A stretch of DNA of 64,000 bases from Akkermansiaceae bacterium (GCA_905182405.1 CAJJBQ010000001.1:1178001-1242000); one strand, 5' to 3'; positions 7,774 through 17,223 are shown, counted from the first letter of the stretch. Made by a program: numbers and translations. The notes: a model not told the origin generated them from the letters alone.

Positions 7774-9489
7774 TTAGAATGGATTGCTGGATTGAAGCAT
7801 GCGCTGGATTGCGGCTTGGATGACCGAGGGAGGGAGGGCCAGGGTCCGGTTGGCAGAGGAGGCGGAGATATTGAGGCCGATGGCCTGGCCATCGAGATTA
7901 TAGAGAGGAGAGCCGCAGTCCCAGGCATTGAGGGGCAGGGTGTGGACGATGGCTTTTTCAAAGCCAAAGCGCCTTACGCTGGGGACCATGGCGAGGTCAT
8001 TCGCCGCCATTGAGATTCCGGTGGGTGGTGGAGTGAGGCGGGGTCGGGTGAGTGTGAGAGAGATGGACGTTTCTTTCTCCCCGTTTTTGATTTTCAGGGT
8101 GACTTCGTTGCCAACGCGCTTTTGAGAAAGGAGGCGGGTGAGGCTGGCGCGGTCGGTGACCGGCTTGTCGTCGAGAGCGGTGATGAGATCGCCGTTTTTG
8201 AGATCCGTTTTTGCGGCCGGGGAGTCAGGGTCGATGGAGGCGACGCGAACTTCACTGGCGCTTTGTTCGGTCACGATGCCAAGGCTGGTGACTTGACTGG
8301 CGGCATGCAGGGTGGGAGAGTTTCCGTTGAGCTGGTGGCTGAAGGTGCCAAAGGCCATTGAGTCGGAGACGACCATTTCGTCAGATGTTTCTTGCAGGAG
8401 AATGGGGGTAATCAAGCTGGTGCCAGCGGTGAGAGTCTCGGGAGAGGCCCATTGGATGACGGGGAGGTTGGTAGCATTGATGCCGACGAGTGCGAGGTCG
8501 CTGGCTTCATCAGTTGCGAGTAGGGCGGCGGGGTAGGTTTTACCGGCGTAGCGCACGTTGAGGTCGGGGCCGAGCTCGGAGGCCTTGGTGAGAAGGAATC
8601 CGTTGGATCGGATAATGACGGCGGAGATGGAGTGAGTGACCGCTTTTCCTTCGTTAAAAATGATAGCGAAGGGCGCGGCCCCGGGCATTAGGGATTGCGC
8701 GAAGGTTTCTCGGGCTTCGCTGAGGGGCGAGCTGGGTGCTTCCTTTTTTTTGTCCTCTTTATCGTCTTCCTTTTCTTCGAGAGCGGGAGAGAGCGGGAGA
8801 CGGGGAAGGTCCGCGGAGACTCGCTCAGGCAAGATCTCGCGGAGTTTTTCCGAGTCTTCGGCGAGGCGGGAGATCAAGAGGGCGCGTCCTGTTTCTTTGT
8901 CGGTGGGGCCGGTCATGGCGACAAGGCGGCCGGCAAGATCGAAGATTGGGGTGCCAGCGTTGGTCATGCCACTCTCGAGGACAAAAGAGACGGCCTCGGG
9001 TTCGGGTCGTGGGAAAAGGTGATCGATGGCGAAGGCGATGGGTTCGCTGAGCTTAGAAATGGGAGCGGTTACGGGATAAAGAAACCAGTGCGCGCTGATG
9101 ATGCTTTGATCGGGAGCGAGAGGCGCGGCGTGGTGGCCTTCGGGAAGAGGAGTTTTGAGGAGGGCGATGCCGCGCTCCTTCTTTTCCTCGATGACATCGA
9201 CTAGGCGCCGTGAACCATCGGGTAAGTAAAGGAGGTAGGGCGCTTCGTCGTCGCCATCGATGGGTTCGAGATAGGGTGCGAGGAGGTCGCCATTTTTAGT
9301 GATGAAAACGGCGGTGCGGATTTCGCTCAATCCGAGTCGTCCGACCATGACACAGGACTTACGGAGATCCGGGGTGTGCTTGGTTGTGAGCGTTTGAATG
9401 ACGTTCTCCTCCTTGGCGGTCCAGGCGGGCACGAGAAAATCGCCACTGGCGGTAGCAGCGAGGCAGAGTGAGAGGAGAAGTAATTTCAT
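7774..9489 (-). CDS. Degenerate HtrA-like protein (pseudoprotease) with PDZ domain
   Basis: A 571-residue exported paralogue of the next gene. The start at 9489 is chosen because it opens a signal peptide (MKLLLLSLCLAATASGDFLV) and its ATG overlaps the preceding batD stop as TAATG; a longer frame upstream lies inside batD. Two trypsin-like segments are visible and both have lost catalytic residues. In the first, the His region reads GDLLAPYLEP and the Ser region MTNAGTPIFDL. In the second, LLTKASELG replaces the TAAH motif, SDLALVGI keeps the Asp, and AWDCGSPLYNLDG replaces GDSGGP. A PDZ domain (DSPAAKTDLKNGDLITAL) again sits between the Asp and Ser segments. No proteolysis is expected; binding or regulation of the partner protease is an inference. 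Confidence 0.85.
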   Translation of the reverse strand: MKLLLLSLCLAATASGDFLVPAWTAKEENVIQTLTTKHTPDLRKSCVMVGRLGLSEIRTAVFITKNGDLLAPYLEPIDGDDEAPYLLYLPDGSRRLVDVIEEKKERGIALLKTPLPEGHHAAPLAPDQSIISAHWFLYPVTAPISKLSEPIAFAIDHLFPRPEPEAVSFVLESGMTNAGTPIFDLAGRLVAMTGPTDKETGRALLISRLAEDSEKLREILPERVSADLPRLPLSPALEEKEDDKEDKKKEAPSSPLSEARETFAQSLMPGAAPFAIIFNEGKAVTHSISAVIIRSNGFLLTKASELGPDLNVRYAGKTYPAALLATDEASDLALVGINATNLPVIQWASPETLTAGTSLITPILLQETSDEMVVSDSMAFGTFSHQLNGNSPTLHAASQVTSLGIVTEQSASEVRVASIDPDSPAAKTDLKNGDLITALDDKPVTDRASLTRLLSQKRVGNEVTLKIKNGEKETSISLTLTRPRLTPPPTGISMAANDLAMVPSVRRFGFEKAIVHTLPLNAWDCGSPLYNLDGQAIGLNISASSANRTLALPPSVIQAAIQRMLQSSNPF

Positions 9490-11804
9490 TACCAAACTTG
9501 CTTGAGTTGGGAGAGGGGAATCCAGAAGGAAGTTTCGTCGGTCGAGACGAGGGCGTGTGTGGCTTTGGCTTCGCTTACTTGTACGATTTGTCCGCTTTTG
9601 AGAGTGGGGAATTCCCAGTCGGGAGTGCCTGCTTCGGGCTCGCGTGGGACTTCGTCGCCAATGACCATAAACTGATTCTCGCCATAGGCGTGAGCGTTTC
9701 GCCAGGCTCCGGTGCCGATAAAAATAACGGCGAGGACGAAGACGAGATACGCAGTCCAGCGAGGGATCTTGATGTGAGGGAAATGGCGGAGGCCGATAAG
9801 GAGGAAGCCGATAACCCAAAGAGTGGCTGCCAGAATGAACCATTGGTCGGGCCGGAGAGCGAGAAGGCTGGTGCCGGGAAGCGCGGGTTCGCCCACGCGC
9901 TTGCGGATGCCGTCCATGAGAGTGCGCGGCTCGCCGTCGAGAGGAGAGAGAAGAAGAGCGGTATGGCAGGTAGCGCGAGCGCGAGCAGGATCATCGACTG
10001 CGAGATAGGTTATCGCGAGATTCTGGTAGAGGCGCGGATGTCCGGGGGTTTCTTTGATGAGCTGCTCGTATTGCGAGATGGCGTCGCTGAAGCGGCTTTC
10101 GGAAAAGGCAAGGTTGGCTTCTTCGAGGGTGGCTCCCCGGAGTTGACCGATAAGAAGTAAAAGGAACGAAAGTTTTGTGAGTTGGGTTGCGAGGGATTTT
10201 AAATCAATTCCTGCATCGCCGCTGGAGAAGGAGGCTTTGGAATGGTCGCGCAGAAGCCCTGCGAGATCGTGGTGTTTCTTTTCCAAAGCAGAGGCTACTT
10301 CTCCTGTCGATGTGCCCGCAGGAATTTTGAGATGTTCTCGAAGAAGGGGGAGGAGTTCGTCATCGATGGCTTCGGAGGAGCCTTTGCTAGCGTGGAAGCT
10401 TGTGATGAGGGAGCGGAGCTTTTTCTGTCGGGCCTTGCGGACCGGGTCCCGTTGATCGAGGCGCTTTTTTAGGAACCCCAAGAGGAAGGGAAGGAAGGGA
10501 GCGAGGGCCACGATGGGGAAGGTGGCGGCGGGAAGATTGAGAAGGATAGGGCGCGTGACAGATTTATTGAGGGAAGCAACCGGACTGAGATTTTGCGTGG
10601 CATCGACCAGACCTTGTAGGGTCATCGCCGGATTAACGGGGTGAAGTTTCCAGCGGTCGTTTACGGTATCGAAGCTCGCAAGCGTGGCGGCTGGGAAGGT
10701 GGCAATATTTCCGGAAGGAACGAGGGTCTGAGTGAAGCTTCCTTTCCATACGTCGTAGTTCATGCCCTCGCGGTCGATCAACTTACTCTCGACCGAGGAG
10801 AAGCCCTCGCGGGAGAAATCGAAGTCGTTTCGCAGATTCGGATTTCCTCTTCCTTTGATTTCGAGGCGAATTTCCAACGGACGATTGGCAGAAAGAATAC
10901 TGGGGGTGATGCTGGAATTGATGGTCCAATTTCCCACAAGTCCGGTATTGATGAGGCGTTCATTGGGCGGAGGCGGAAGGGGAATGACGTTGAACTTAAA
11001 CGGGATAAGACGGGTGCGTTTGAATTCCTCCAAGCCAAAGGTCATGCCGAGGTGGCCGCTCACCTCACCGAGTTCCGAGCAGATTAGGCGTGCTTGGTAG
11101 CGGCGCATGGTGGCCGGTTTTCCACCGAGTTCACCGTCGCCTCTTTGATAGCGTTGAGGATAAAACTGAGGATATAACGTTTTCCTGAAATTGTAGAAGA
11201 AATCATCGGGTCTCGCATTTCGCCCGGGTTGACGACTATAGAGATACCAGTTCGCATTTTTGGCCGCCGTGATGGGGATTCTGCTAAAGAGCGGGTAAGA
11301 GTGTCTCTGGAGTTGGAGTTTGGCCACGAATTCGATCTCGATCGCTTCGCCTAAGTGGATTTCGATGGGCTTCTCCCGCTTTTCGTTCCAGCTTATGTCG
11401 AGTTGTCCAAGGTCCTTGGGTGCGGGGTTCTTGATCGCTTGAATGTCGTCGAGTCTCAGGAAGAAGGACTTATTTTCAATGACGACTGGGATGGGTGGAA
11501 ACTTGATTAATCCGGGCGCGCGCACGACAAAGCCAAGTTCGGTGTGCATCGTCGGTTCACTGGTGCCATAGATTGATTGGCGATTGTTGCGATCGACGGG
11601 TTGGCCATTGGTGCGATCGATGGATCGGTCGAGCCAGATGATTTTTGGATGGGGCTTGATGTCCCCGATTTCCACCGCGTGGTCAGCGATGATAGTGAAG
11701 CTCTGACGGAGGTCGGTGTAAACCTTGGATTCGGGCTGCAAAAGATCGTAGTCCTTCGCTGACGCAAGACTGATGAGAGAGAGGAACGTGAGGAGCGTTT
11801 TCAT
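9489..11804 (-). CDS. BatD-like protein fused to BatE-like TPR and SH3 domains
   Basis: A 771-residue protein with a signal peptide (LLTFLSLISLASA). The first ~420 residues form BatD-type immunoglobulin-like domains (for example QSFTIIADHAVEIGDIKPHP), followed by a transmembrane helix (LNLPAATFPIVALAPFLPFL). A cytosolic segment and a second membrane helix come next, then TPR units (SRFSDAISQYEQLIKETPGH, LAVDDPARARATCHTALLLS), two more helices (WFILAATLWVIGFLLIGL; AYLVFVLAVIFIGTGAW) and a C-terminal SH3-like domain. The TPR plus SH3 arrangement is that of BatE, so batD and batE appear fused. Bat proteins were named for Bacteroides aerotolerance; the biochemical role is unsettled, and a MoxR-linked membrane complex is the usual model. 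It lies 5 bp after the batB-like gene and is coupled by TAATG to the next. Confidence 0.85.
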   Translation of the reverse strand: MKTLLTFLSLISLASAKDYDLLQPESKVYTDLRQSFTIIADHAVEIGDIKPHPKIIWLDRSIDRTNGQPVDRNNRQSIYGTSEPTMHTELGFVVRAPGLIKFPPIPVVIENKSFFLRLDDIQAIKNPAPKDLGQLDISWNEKREKPIEIHLGEAIEIEFVAKLQLQRHSYPLFSRIPITAAKNANWYLYSRQPGRNARPDDFFYNFRKTLYPQFYPQRYQRGDGELGGKPATMRRYQARLICSELGEVSGHLGMTFGLEEFKRTRLIPFKFNVIPLPPPPNERLINTGLVGNWTINSSITPSILSANRPLEIRLEIKGRGNPNLRNDFDFSREGFSSVESKLIDREGMNYDVWKGSFTQTLVPSGNIATFPAATLASFDTVNDRWKLHPVNPAMTLQGLVDATQNLSPVASLNKSVTRPILLNLPAATFPIVALAPFLPFLLGFLKKRLDQRDPVRKARQKKLRSLITSFHASKGSSEAIDDELLPLLREHLKIPAGTSTGEVASALEKKHHDLAGLLRDHSKASFSSGDAGIDLKSLATQLTKLSFLLLLIGQLRGATLEEANLAFSESRFSDAISQYEQLIKETPGHPRLYQNLAITYLAVDDPARARATCHTALLLSPLDGEPRTLMDGIRKRVGEPALPGTSLLALRPDQWFILAATLWVIGFLLIGLRHFPHIKIPRWTAYLVFVLAVIFIGTGAWRNAHAYGENQFMVIGDEVPREPEAGTPDWEFPTLKSGQIVQVSEAKATHALVSTDETSFWIPLSQLKQVW

Positions 11805-11809
11805 TTGGA

Positions 11810-14344
11810 TTAGTGATCCTTTACGCGTGGTTTGCCGCGCCCTTCGGCCCTTCGTTTACCTTCGAGATTTTCCCTGAGTTGTTCCAAGAGGCGGTCGCGA
11901 AGATTTCCGTCTTCTTTTTCAGAACGGCGCAGGTCGGCATCGGAATCTCCTTTGCCTTGATCTCCGTCTTCTTCATCGCCGATATCCGGGCGGTCGCCCT
12001 CGGGCCCGCTTTCCTCTTCTTCCCCTTCGTCGCCTTCCTGTGGGTCACCGTCTTCTGGTTCTCCTTCCCCGGGTTGGGGTTGCGGTTGCATTTCCTGAGG
12101 GTCGATTAAGTGATCGAGGGCGTCCTGAATATGCTGCACGGAAGGATGGAGGTGGCGATCCTTGTGAGGCGCGGGCGCGAGATCGATGTCCTCCTCGGCG
12201 AGGCGGTAGTCTGAGAGATCTTCCTCTTTTAAAATGGTGGGCTTGTCTTCGATGGCTGCGCCCTTTTTGACGAGATCACGGATTGCTTCGGCAGACGCTT
12301 TGACAGCGGTGTCGTTGATGGGCTTCCGCGTGGTGACTTCGTAGTCGAGGCTCTTGCGGAAACGGGTTTCTTGAGCAAGCGCCTTCACGGTGGTTTCGAT
12401 GGCTTTTTGATAAGCCGCTGAATAATCGATGTAAGCGGTGACGCGTGCGAGGTCCCGGTAGGCCACGGCGAGGTTGACGGAAAAGCTCTCTTCACCGGGG
12501 TTCAAGGGAGCGGCCTGACGGTAGAACGAGAGAGCGCGGCGGTAGCCAGTGCGTGCTTTCTTGAGGAGCTTGATGATGTCGCCCTTTGACTCCTCGGCGA
12601 GCCGCATCATTTCGGCGGGGGCCATGTTTTCGATGTCCTCGGGGACGAGGCTACGAGACCTGCGATGATGCAAAATGGCGACCTTGTGGAGGGCGGCGAA
12701 GCTGAGGTCGGGGCGCAGAATGGGGGCCGATTCGGAGGCGTTGGTATAGAGTTCTACGAGGAGCTTGAAGCGATCCTTCGACCTGATAGCGAGGTCCTTA
12801 TCGCTGCGTTCGATTTCGAGAGCCTTGTTGTAGAAGTCGATGCTGCGCTCGACCTCGCTGCGAGTTTCGTCTTGGAGGCGCGCTCGCACTTCTTCGGGAA
12901 GGGCGTCGACAGACGCGGCGACATCGGACTGTGAAAGGTCGCCCGCAAGAATGGCATCGGCTCGTTTGATCCAGGCGGCGGGGCCACCGTCGTCATGAGT
13001 GAGACGTCCGATTTCGATTTGCTCGTTCGGCTCGACAAAAATTGCGGCTGGGTAAGCTCCGACATCAAAACGGCTCGCGTGGGCGCGGTTGGTTTGGCGT
13101 GTCTCAGGATCTATTCCGGTTCGAGGGAGGTCGATGAGAAGTGAGACGACGGTTTTCTTCTCCCACTTCTGGTAAACCGGATGGGAGAGGATTTCTTCCT
13201 CGAAGGTGATGGAAAGGGGGGACCAATCGGAGCCGGTGAAGATCAAGAGTAGGGGCTTTTCAGCTTCGATGGCATCCTGTCGTGCCGCTTCGTAGGCGGG
13301 GAATGCGTCTTGAGCCTTACTGAGATTGGGTAGGAAAAAGAGGATCGCAATTGCGGTCGCAAAGGGATGCCAATTCTTGCTGCGGAGAGGGATGAAGAGG
13401 TGGAGCATGAGAAGAATGAGGGCGATGGTGAGCGGGTAGGCGTAGAGGTCAAGAGGACGGTCAAAGAGTTCCGGTGCGATGTTGTCGCCGGAAATTTCGA
13501 TGGCATCAATGCGGCTGGCGATCTGATCAATCTGTACGTCCACCTGCGCGGGTTTCCCTTCGAGGAAGATTCCTGAGGTGGTGGTCGCGATTGCGCGAAG
13601 GATGTCGTGTTCGGCTTTTGATTGGTAGGCTGAATTTGGAACAGGAGCAGGAATGGTGGGACTTCCGAAGGCGACGGAAAGCACGGGGACTTTCGCTTTG
13701 GCCAATTCCTCAACGATTTTCTGGTGGTTGCCGATGACGCTATCGCCATCGGAGAGGATGATGAGTGCGGAGCCCGGGGGAGGTTCTTCGGTGAGGAGGT
13801 TTTCGGCTTCCCGAAAGGCGTTTTCGAGATCGGTTCCCTTGATTCTCAGGCAGCCGGGGTAGAGGCTGTCGATCCGCTGCAAGAGCATGGTGCGATCGAG
13901 GGTGGTGGGGCATTCGTTGAACGATCCACCGGCGAAAGAGAGGAGGCCGATCCGGTCGGTAGGGCGCAGGTCGATGAGCCCGCGGGCGAGAAGCTTGGCG
14001 GCATCCATGCGGGAGAGCCCTTCGGCATCGGTGGCAGCCATCGACTTCGAAACGTCGATCATAATGACGATATTTTTCGCGGGCTTCTTGAAGGAGGAAA
14101 TGGTCGTGCCTCCGGTGGGCCGTAGGACTGCGATGGCGGAAAGGATAAGCGCTCCGATGAGGGCCACGCCGAGGACCTTGCGACGCAGAGGCGAGGCGTT
14201 CGTTTTTAAATGGCAGGTGCCATTTTCTCCCGAGAGCATCTCGATGGCATTGCGTCGAGTGCGTCTCGCATACCACAGTGCCACTCCCGCAAGGATGAGA
14301 AGCGGGAGGAGCCAGTAGAGATCTTTTAGCGAGTAAAGATTCAT
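11810..14344 (-). CDS. BatB-like VWA protein fused to a Cys-less thioredoxin fold and BatC-like tail
   Basis: An 844-residue membrane protein. Two N-terminal helices (residues 8-26, 57-74) precede a VWA domain (about 92-290) with an intact MIDAS: D97-V-S-K-S at the first strand, the IKGTDLENAF threonine and the ILSDGDS aspartate. A third helix (about 301-320) and a fourth (330-343) lead to a thioredoxin-like domain (about 350-470). Where relatives have S-D-W-C-x-x-C, this one reads GSDWSPLS, so both redox cysteines are serine. A helical TPR-like region follows (about 500-720), then a strongly acidic, proline-rich tail (PQPQPGEGEPEDGDPQ…) as seen in BatC. It is a batB-Trx-batC fusion. Its start overlaps the batA stop as TAATG. 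Metal-dependent protein binding by the VWA domain is known for the fold; the partner is unknown. Confidence 0.85.
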   Translation of the reverse strand: MNLYSLKDLYWLLPLLILAGVALWYARRTRRNAIEMLSGENGTCHLKTNASPLRRKVLGVALIGALILSAIAVLRPTGGTTISSFKKPAKNIVIMIDVSKSMAATDAEGLSRMDAAKLLARGLIDLRPTDRIGLLSFAGGSFNECPTTLDRTMLLQRIDSLYPGCLRIKGTDLENAFREAENLLTEEPPPGSALIILSDGDSVIGNHQKIVEELAKAKVPVLSVAFGSPTIPAPVPNSAYQSKAEHDILRAIATTTSGIFLEGKPAQVDVQIDQIASRIDAIEISGDNIAPELFDRPLDLYAYPLTIALILLMLHLFIPLRSKNWHPFATAIAILFFLPNLSKAQDAFPAYEAARQDAIEAEKPLLLIFTGSDWSPLSITFEEEILSHPVYQKWEKKTVVSLLIDLPRTGIDPETRQTNRAHASRFDVGAYPAAIFVEPNEQIEIGRLTHDDGGPAAWIKRADAILAGDLSQSDVAASVDALPEEVRARLQDETRSEVERSIDFYNKALEIERSDKDLAIRSKDRFKLLVELYTNASESAPILRPDLSFAALHKVAILHHRRSRSLVPEDIENMAPAEMMRLAEESKGDIIKLLKKARTGYRRALSFYRQAAPLNPGEESFSVNLAVAYRDLARVTAYIDYSAAYQKAIETTVKALAQETRFRKSLDYEVTTRKPINDTAVKASAEAIRDLVKKGAAIEDKPTILKEEDLSDYRLAEEDIDLAPAPHKDRHLHPSVQHIQDALDHLIDPQEMQPQPQPGEGEPEDGDPQEGDEGEEEESGPEGDRPDIGDEEDGDQGKGDSDADLRRSEKEDGNLRDRLLEQLRENLEGKRRAEGRGKPRVKDH

Positions 14345-15387
14345 TACGAGAGTTCGAGAAGGAGGGTCTTTCGGAGGATGAAGGAGAGAAGCAGAAGGAT
14401 AGTCGCAGGGATGAGAAAGTAGCGGTAGAGGTCCCTCTGGTAGACCAAAGCAGGGTGGACGCGGGTCCTTGTTTCGAGGGTGTCGATGGTATCCATGACG
14501 TCTTCGAATCCTTGGTTGTCCTTAGCGCGGAAAAAGCGACCGTTTGCGATACTTGCGATCTTTTCCATGTTGCGGGTGTCGAAGCGGATACTCGCGCGTG
14601 CGCTCTTGAGCCAGCCGGTGCGGTAGGGGGTGTCGGAGCCGATGCCGACGGAGTGAATGACAATGTTGTTATCGCGGGCCGCGCGTGCGGCGTCGAGCGG
14701 GGTGAAGACTTCGTCCGCTACGGTGTGGTCGCCATCGGTGATGAGAATGATGGTGCGTCGGTTGTCCTCGCTGTTTTTCTTCTTCTCGTTGAGGAGGCTG
14801 TTTACCGAGGTGGCAATGCCACCGGCGATGTTGGTGCCACGTTCGCCCCGTTCCAGAAGGGCGTTGTCGAGCATGTCGACTTGAGAGACGATAAAATCGT
14901 GGTCGAGCGTGGGAGGACAGGCGACGTAGGCATCGACCCCGAAAATGACGAGGCCGATACGGTCGCCCGAACGTCTGCGAACGAAGCGCGCGATTTGGTC
15001 GCGCGCGACCCCGAGGCGGTCCTTAAGAGTTTTATCAATAATGGCAGCCCTAATGCGTCCTTCCGGCCAGGAAGGGTCGGGGTCGAAGGCGTCCATGCTG
15101 TTCGAGTAATCGAGCGTCAGGATGATGTCGGTTCCCTCGCGCTCGGAAGGCATGAGCTCGACGCCCTGCTGGGGGCGGGAGAGGGCAGAGATAAATCCAG
15201 CGGCGGCGAGGGCTTCAATTCCGAGGAGGAAATGGCGCGCGGTGAGGAAGCTTCGGGCCGGCGAGGGGCAAAAATGTTTCGTCGATGAGACTGCGATTCC
15301 TGCGGGTTTTGAAAGCCACCGCCAGACGAGTCCTACCACGAGGGGAAGGAGGAGCCAAAGGACGAGGGGATGTTGGAATTCAGGCAT
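14344..15387 (-). CDS. BatA-like VWA membrane protein
   Basis: A 347-residue protein with two N-terminal membrane helices (residues 8-24 and 53-68), a VWA domain and a C-terminal helix (FLIPATILLLLSFIL). The MIDAS is intact: TLDYSNSMDAFD with Asp93 as first ligand, TNIAGGIATS for the threonine loop and IILITDGDHT for the third aspartate. The pattern 'helix-helix-VWA-helix' and 'GDRIGLVIFGVDAYVACPPT' are typical of BatA. It overlaps the upstream gene by 8 bp and is coupled to batB by TAATG, so cotranslation is likely. In known MoxR/Bat clusters, VWA proteins are thought to be partners of the MoxR ATPase. Confidence 0.9.
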   Translation of the reverse strand: MPEFQHPLVLWLLLPLVVGLVWRWLSKPAGIAVSSTKHFCPSPARSFLTARHFLLGIEALAAAGFISALSRPQQGVELMPSEREGTDIILTLDYSNSMDAFDPDPSWPEGRIRAAIIDKTLKDRLGVARDQIARFVRRRSGDRIGLVIFGVDAYVACPPTLDHDFIVSQVDMLDNALLERGERGTNIAGGIATSVNSLLNEKKKNSEDNRRTIILITDGDHTVADEVFTPLDAARAARDNNIVIHSVGIGSDTPYRTGWLKSARASIRFDTRNMEKIASIANGRFFRAKDNQGFEDVMDTIDTLETRTRVHPALVYQRDLYRYFLIPATILLLLSFILRKTLLLELS

Positions 15388-16360
15388 CGGGATTATCCTG
15401 GGGAGTGGTTTTCTCGACGAAGGTGCGCACTACGCTCATGGCGCGTGTGCTGGAATCGGCGGGCGGTTCCTTACCGGCGAACTTCGCCGCATCTGCGACG
15501 CGTGCAAGCCAGGGAAGATCTTCTAGCTGGTCCGCGGGGATGCTTTCGATCTTTTTGATGGAGGAGAGGAATTCGGTTGAGGTTTTGGCTGACGCGGCGA
15601 TCTGGAAGCGCTCGGCGGTGTAGCTCTTTAAAATATCGGTGAGCTTGGCGAGGACGACGACCTGGTTTTGGGTGGTGTCGAGCCCATCCAGTCTGTCCAT
15701 CGCTTTTTCCCAAGGTGGAGTAGTTTTGATAATTCCGGCTTTACGAAGGAGAAAGTAGAGGAGAGTTCCCAGACCGATAAGGCCAAGAATAATGACGGCG
15801 CCGGCGATCCAGTAATAATGGGCGGGGATTTCCGGGACGATGACCTCAGGATCAGGCGCGGGTGGTTCCGAGACGAGAAACTTATTTGGATTGTTCGGAT
15901 CGCGTGGGAGGTCGATGGGCGAAATGACCGTGAGAGGTGGGACGAGGACGTTGACGCTGGAAGGGGAAATGCGTTTCGAGCGTGCGAGGGGAAGGCTGAT
16001 GGTTTGGCCGTCGTCGATCGTCTGACTTGTCGCGACCATGGGGACGGTGATAAGCCATTCGCGATGACCGCTTAGATCGAGCGCTCCTTTTTTAAAGGTT
16101 GTCTTTTGTTGGACTGGAAGAAGGCTCTTAGGAAAGGAGATGGGATTCGCGGAATTAATCTCACGATGCCAGGGCACGTGCAGAGTGACTTCCAGCGTGG
16201 CCCTTCCGCCCAAGGTCGTTTCGGCGGTTTGCCAATGGTTTTCTCGAACCACAGGACGCTCGTTTTTTTGCCAAACTCGGAAGAAAATGAAGGCAAGCGT
16301 CATCGCCGCCAGCAGGACGATTAGGGAAACGATTTTGAGAATGGTGAAAATCGATTTCAT
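15380..16360 (-). CDS. Bat-operon membrane protein, DUF4381-like
   Basis: A 326-residue protein with an N-terminal membrane anchor (ILKIVSLIVLLAAMTLAFIF), an extracytoplasmic beta-rich region (about 35-190), a second helix (YYWIAGAVIILGLIGLGTLL, ~190-215) and a cytosolic helical domain. That last domain (PWEKAMDRLDGLDTT, LKSYTAERFQIAASAKTSTE) resembles DUF4381, the small protein found between DUF58 and BatA in many MoxR operons. The start forms an ATGA overlap with the DUF58 stop, and the 3' end overlaps batA by 8 bp. Function is unknown; position and topology suggest a structural part of the Bat membrane assembly. Confidence 0.7.
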   Translation of the reverse strand: MKSIFTILKIVSLIVLLAAMTLAFIFFRVWQKNERPVVRENHWQTAETTLGGRATLEVTLHVPWHREINSANPISFPKSLLPVQQKTTFKKGALDLSGHREWLITVPMVATSQTIDDGQTISLPLARSKRISPSSVNVLVPPLTVISPIDLPRDPNNPNKFLVSEPPAPDPEVIVPEIPAHYYWIAGAVIILGLIGLGTLLYFLLRKAGIIKTTPPWEKAMDRLDGLDTTQNQVVVLAKLTDILKSYTAERFQIAASAKTSTEFLSSIKKIESIPADQLEDLPWLARVADAAKFAGKEPPADSSTRAMSVVRTFVEKTTPQDNPDA

Positions 16361-17223
16361 CGGCGGGACATGCGGCTTTGGAAGAGGCGCATGATAGCGG
16401 GAAGGTAATCCTCGGCGGTATCGAGAGGGACGAGATCCGCTCCGGCACGGCGGCAGGTCGTGGCGAGCTCCTCTTGTCGGGCTTGGGTGCGACCGACGAG
16501 AAGGGCGGCATCTTTTCGCCGGAGGCGGGAGACGGTTCCGGTCTCTAGATCGGTGATGCTGATCGCCGGGAGTCTGGGCAGCTCGCGTTCTGCGGGATCG
16601 GTGATGTGCAGGATGATCACTTCGTGTCGACGGGAGAGAGCGCGGAGCGGCTTGTCGAATTCTGGCGTAATGAGATCGGATAGAATAAAAACGATCGAGC
16701 GACGAAGAGTGGTCTTCAGGAGATGTTCGATGCCTTTGGCAAGATCGGTGTGGGGAGACTTGGGCTCGAAGGCGAGGAGTTCCCGGATGATGCGAAGGAC
16801 GTGGCGATGTCCTCGTGCCGGGTCGAGTTGGAGCTCCTCTTGATCGGAGTACAGGAGGAGACCGACCCGGTCCTTGTTAAGGGTCGCGGAGAAGGCGAGA
16901 ACGGCGGCGACCTCTGCGGTGAATTCCGCTTTGGTCATAGCTCCGGTGCCGAACTCTCCGGATGCGGAGCGGTCGACGAGGAAGAAGACGTTTTGCTCGC
17001 GCTCCTCTGTGAAGAGCTTGATGTAGGGTGAGCCGAGGCGGGCTGAGACGTTCCAGTCGATGGAGCGGAGTTCGTCGCCTTCCTGATACTCGCGAATTTC
17101 GGCGAATTCTATGCCGCGCCCTTTGAAGGAAGCCTGCCAGGCACCGGCGGTCCGGTTCTGCACAATCCGGCGCGTCCGGATCTCAATCCGACGCACCTTT
17201 TCCATCAATTCCGAGGCGAGCAT
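16357..17223 (-). CDS. DUF58 domain protein of the MoxR/Bat operon
   Basis: A 288-residue cytosolic protein with the hallmark DUF58 block GIEFAEIREYQEGDELRSID followed by WNVSARLGSPYIKLFTEERE. The C-terminal half is a degenerate VWA fold: FFLVDRSASGEFG has D-x-S-x-S spacing, and SIVFILSDL occupies the third MIDAS position. DUF58 genes almost always follow moxR, and the protein is thought to act as an adaptor or substrate of the MoxR ATPase. It starts 12 bp after the moxR stop. Length and the N-terminal 'RRIEIRTRRIV' segment are normal for the family. Confidence 0.93.
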   Translation of the reverse strand: MLASELMEKVRRIEIRTRRIVQNRTAGAWQASFKGRGIEFAEIREYQEGDELRSIDWNVSARLGSPYIKLFTEEREQNVFFLVDRSASGEFGTGAMTKAEFTAEVAAVLAFSATLNKDRVGLLLYSDQEELQLDPARGHRHVLRIIRELLAFEPKSPHTDLAKGIEHLLKTTLRRSIVFILSDLITPEFDKPLRALSRRHEVIILHITDPAERELPRLPAISITDLETGTVSRLRRKDAALLVGRTQARQEELATTCRRAGADLVPLDTAEDYLPAIMRLFQSRMSRR

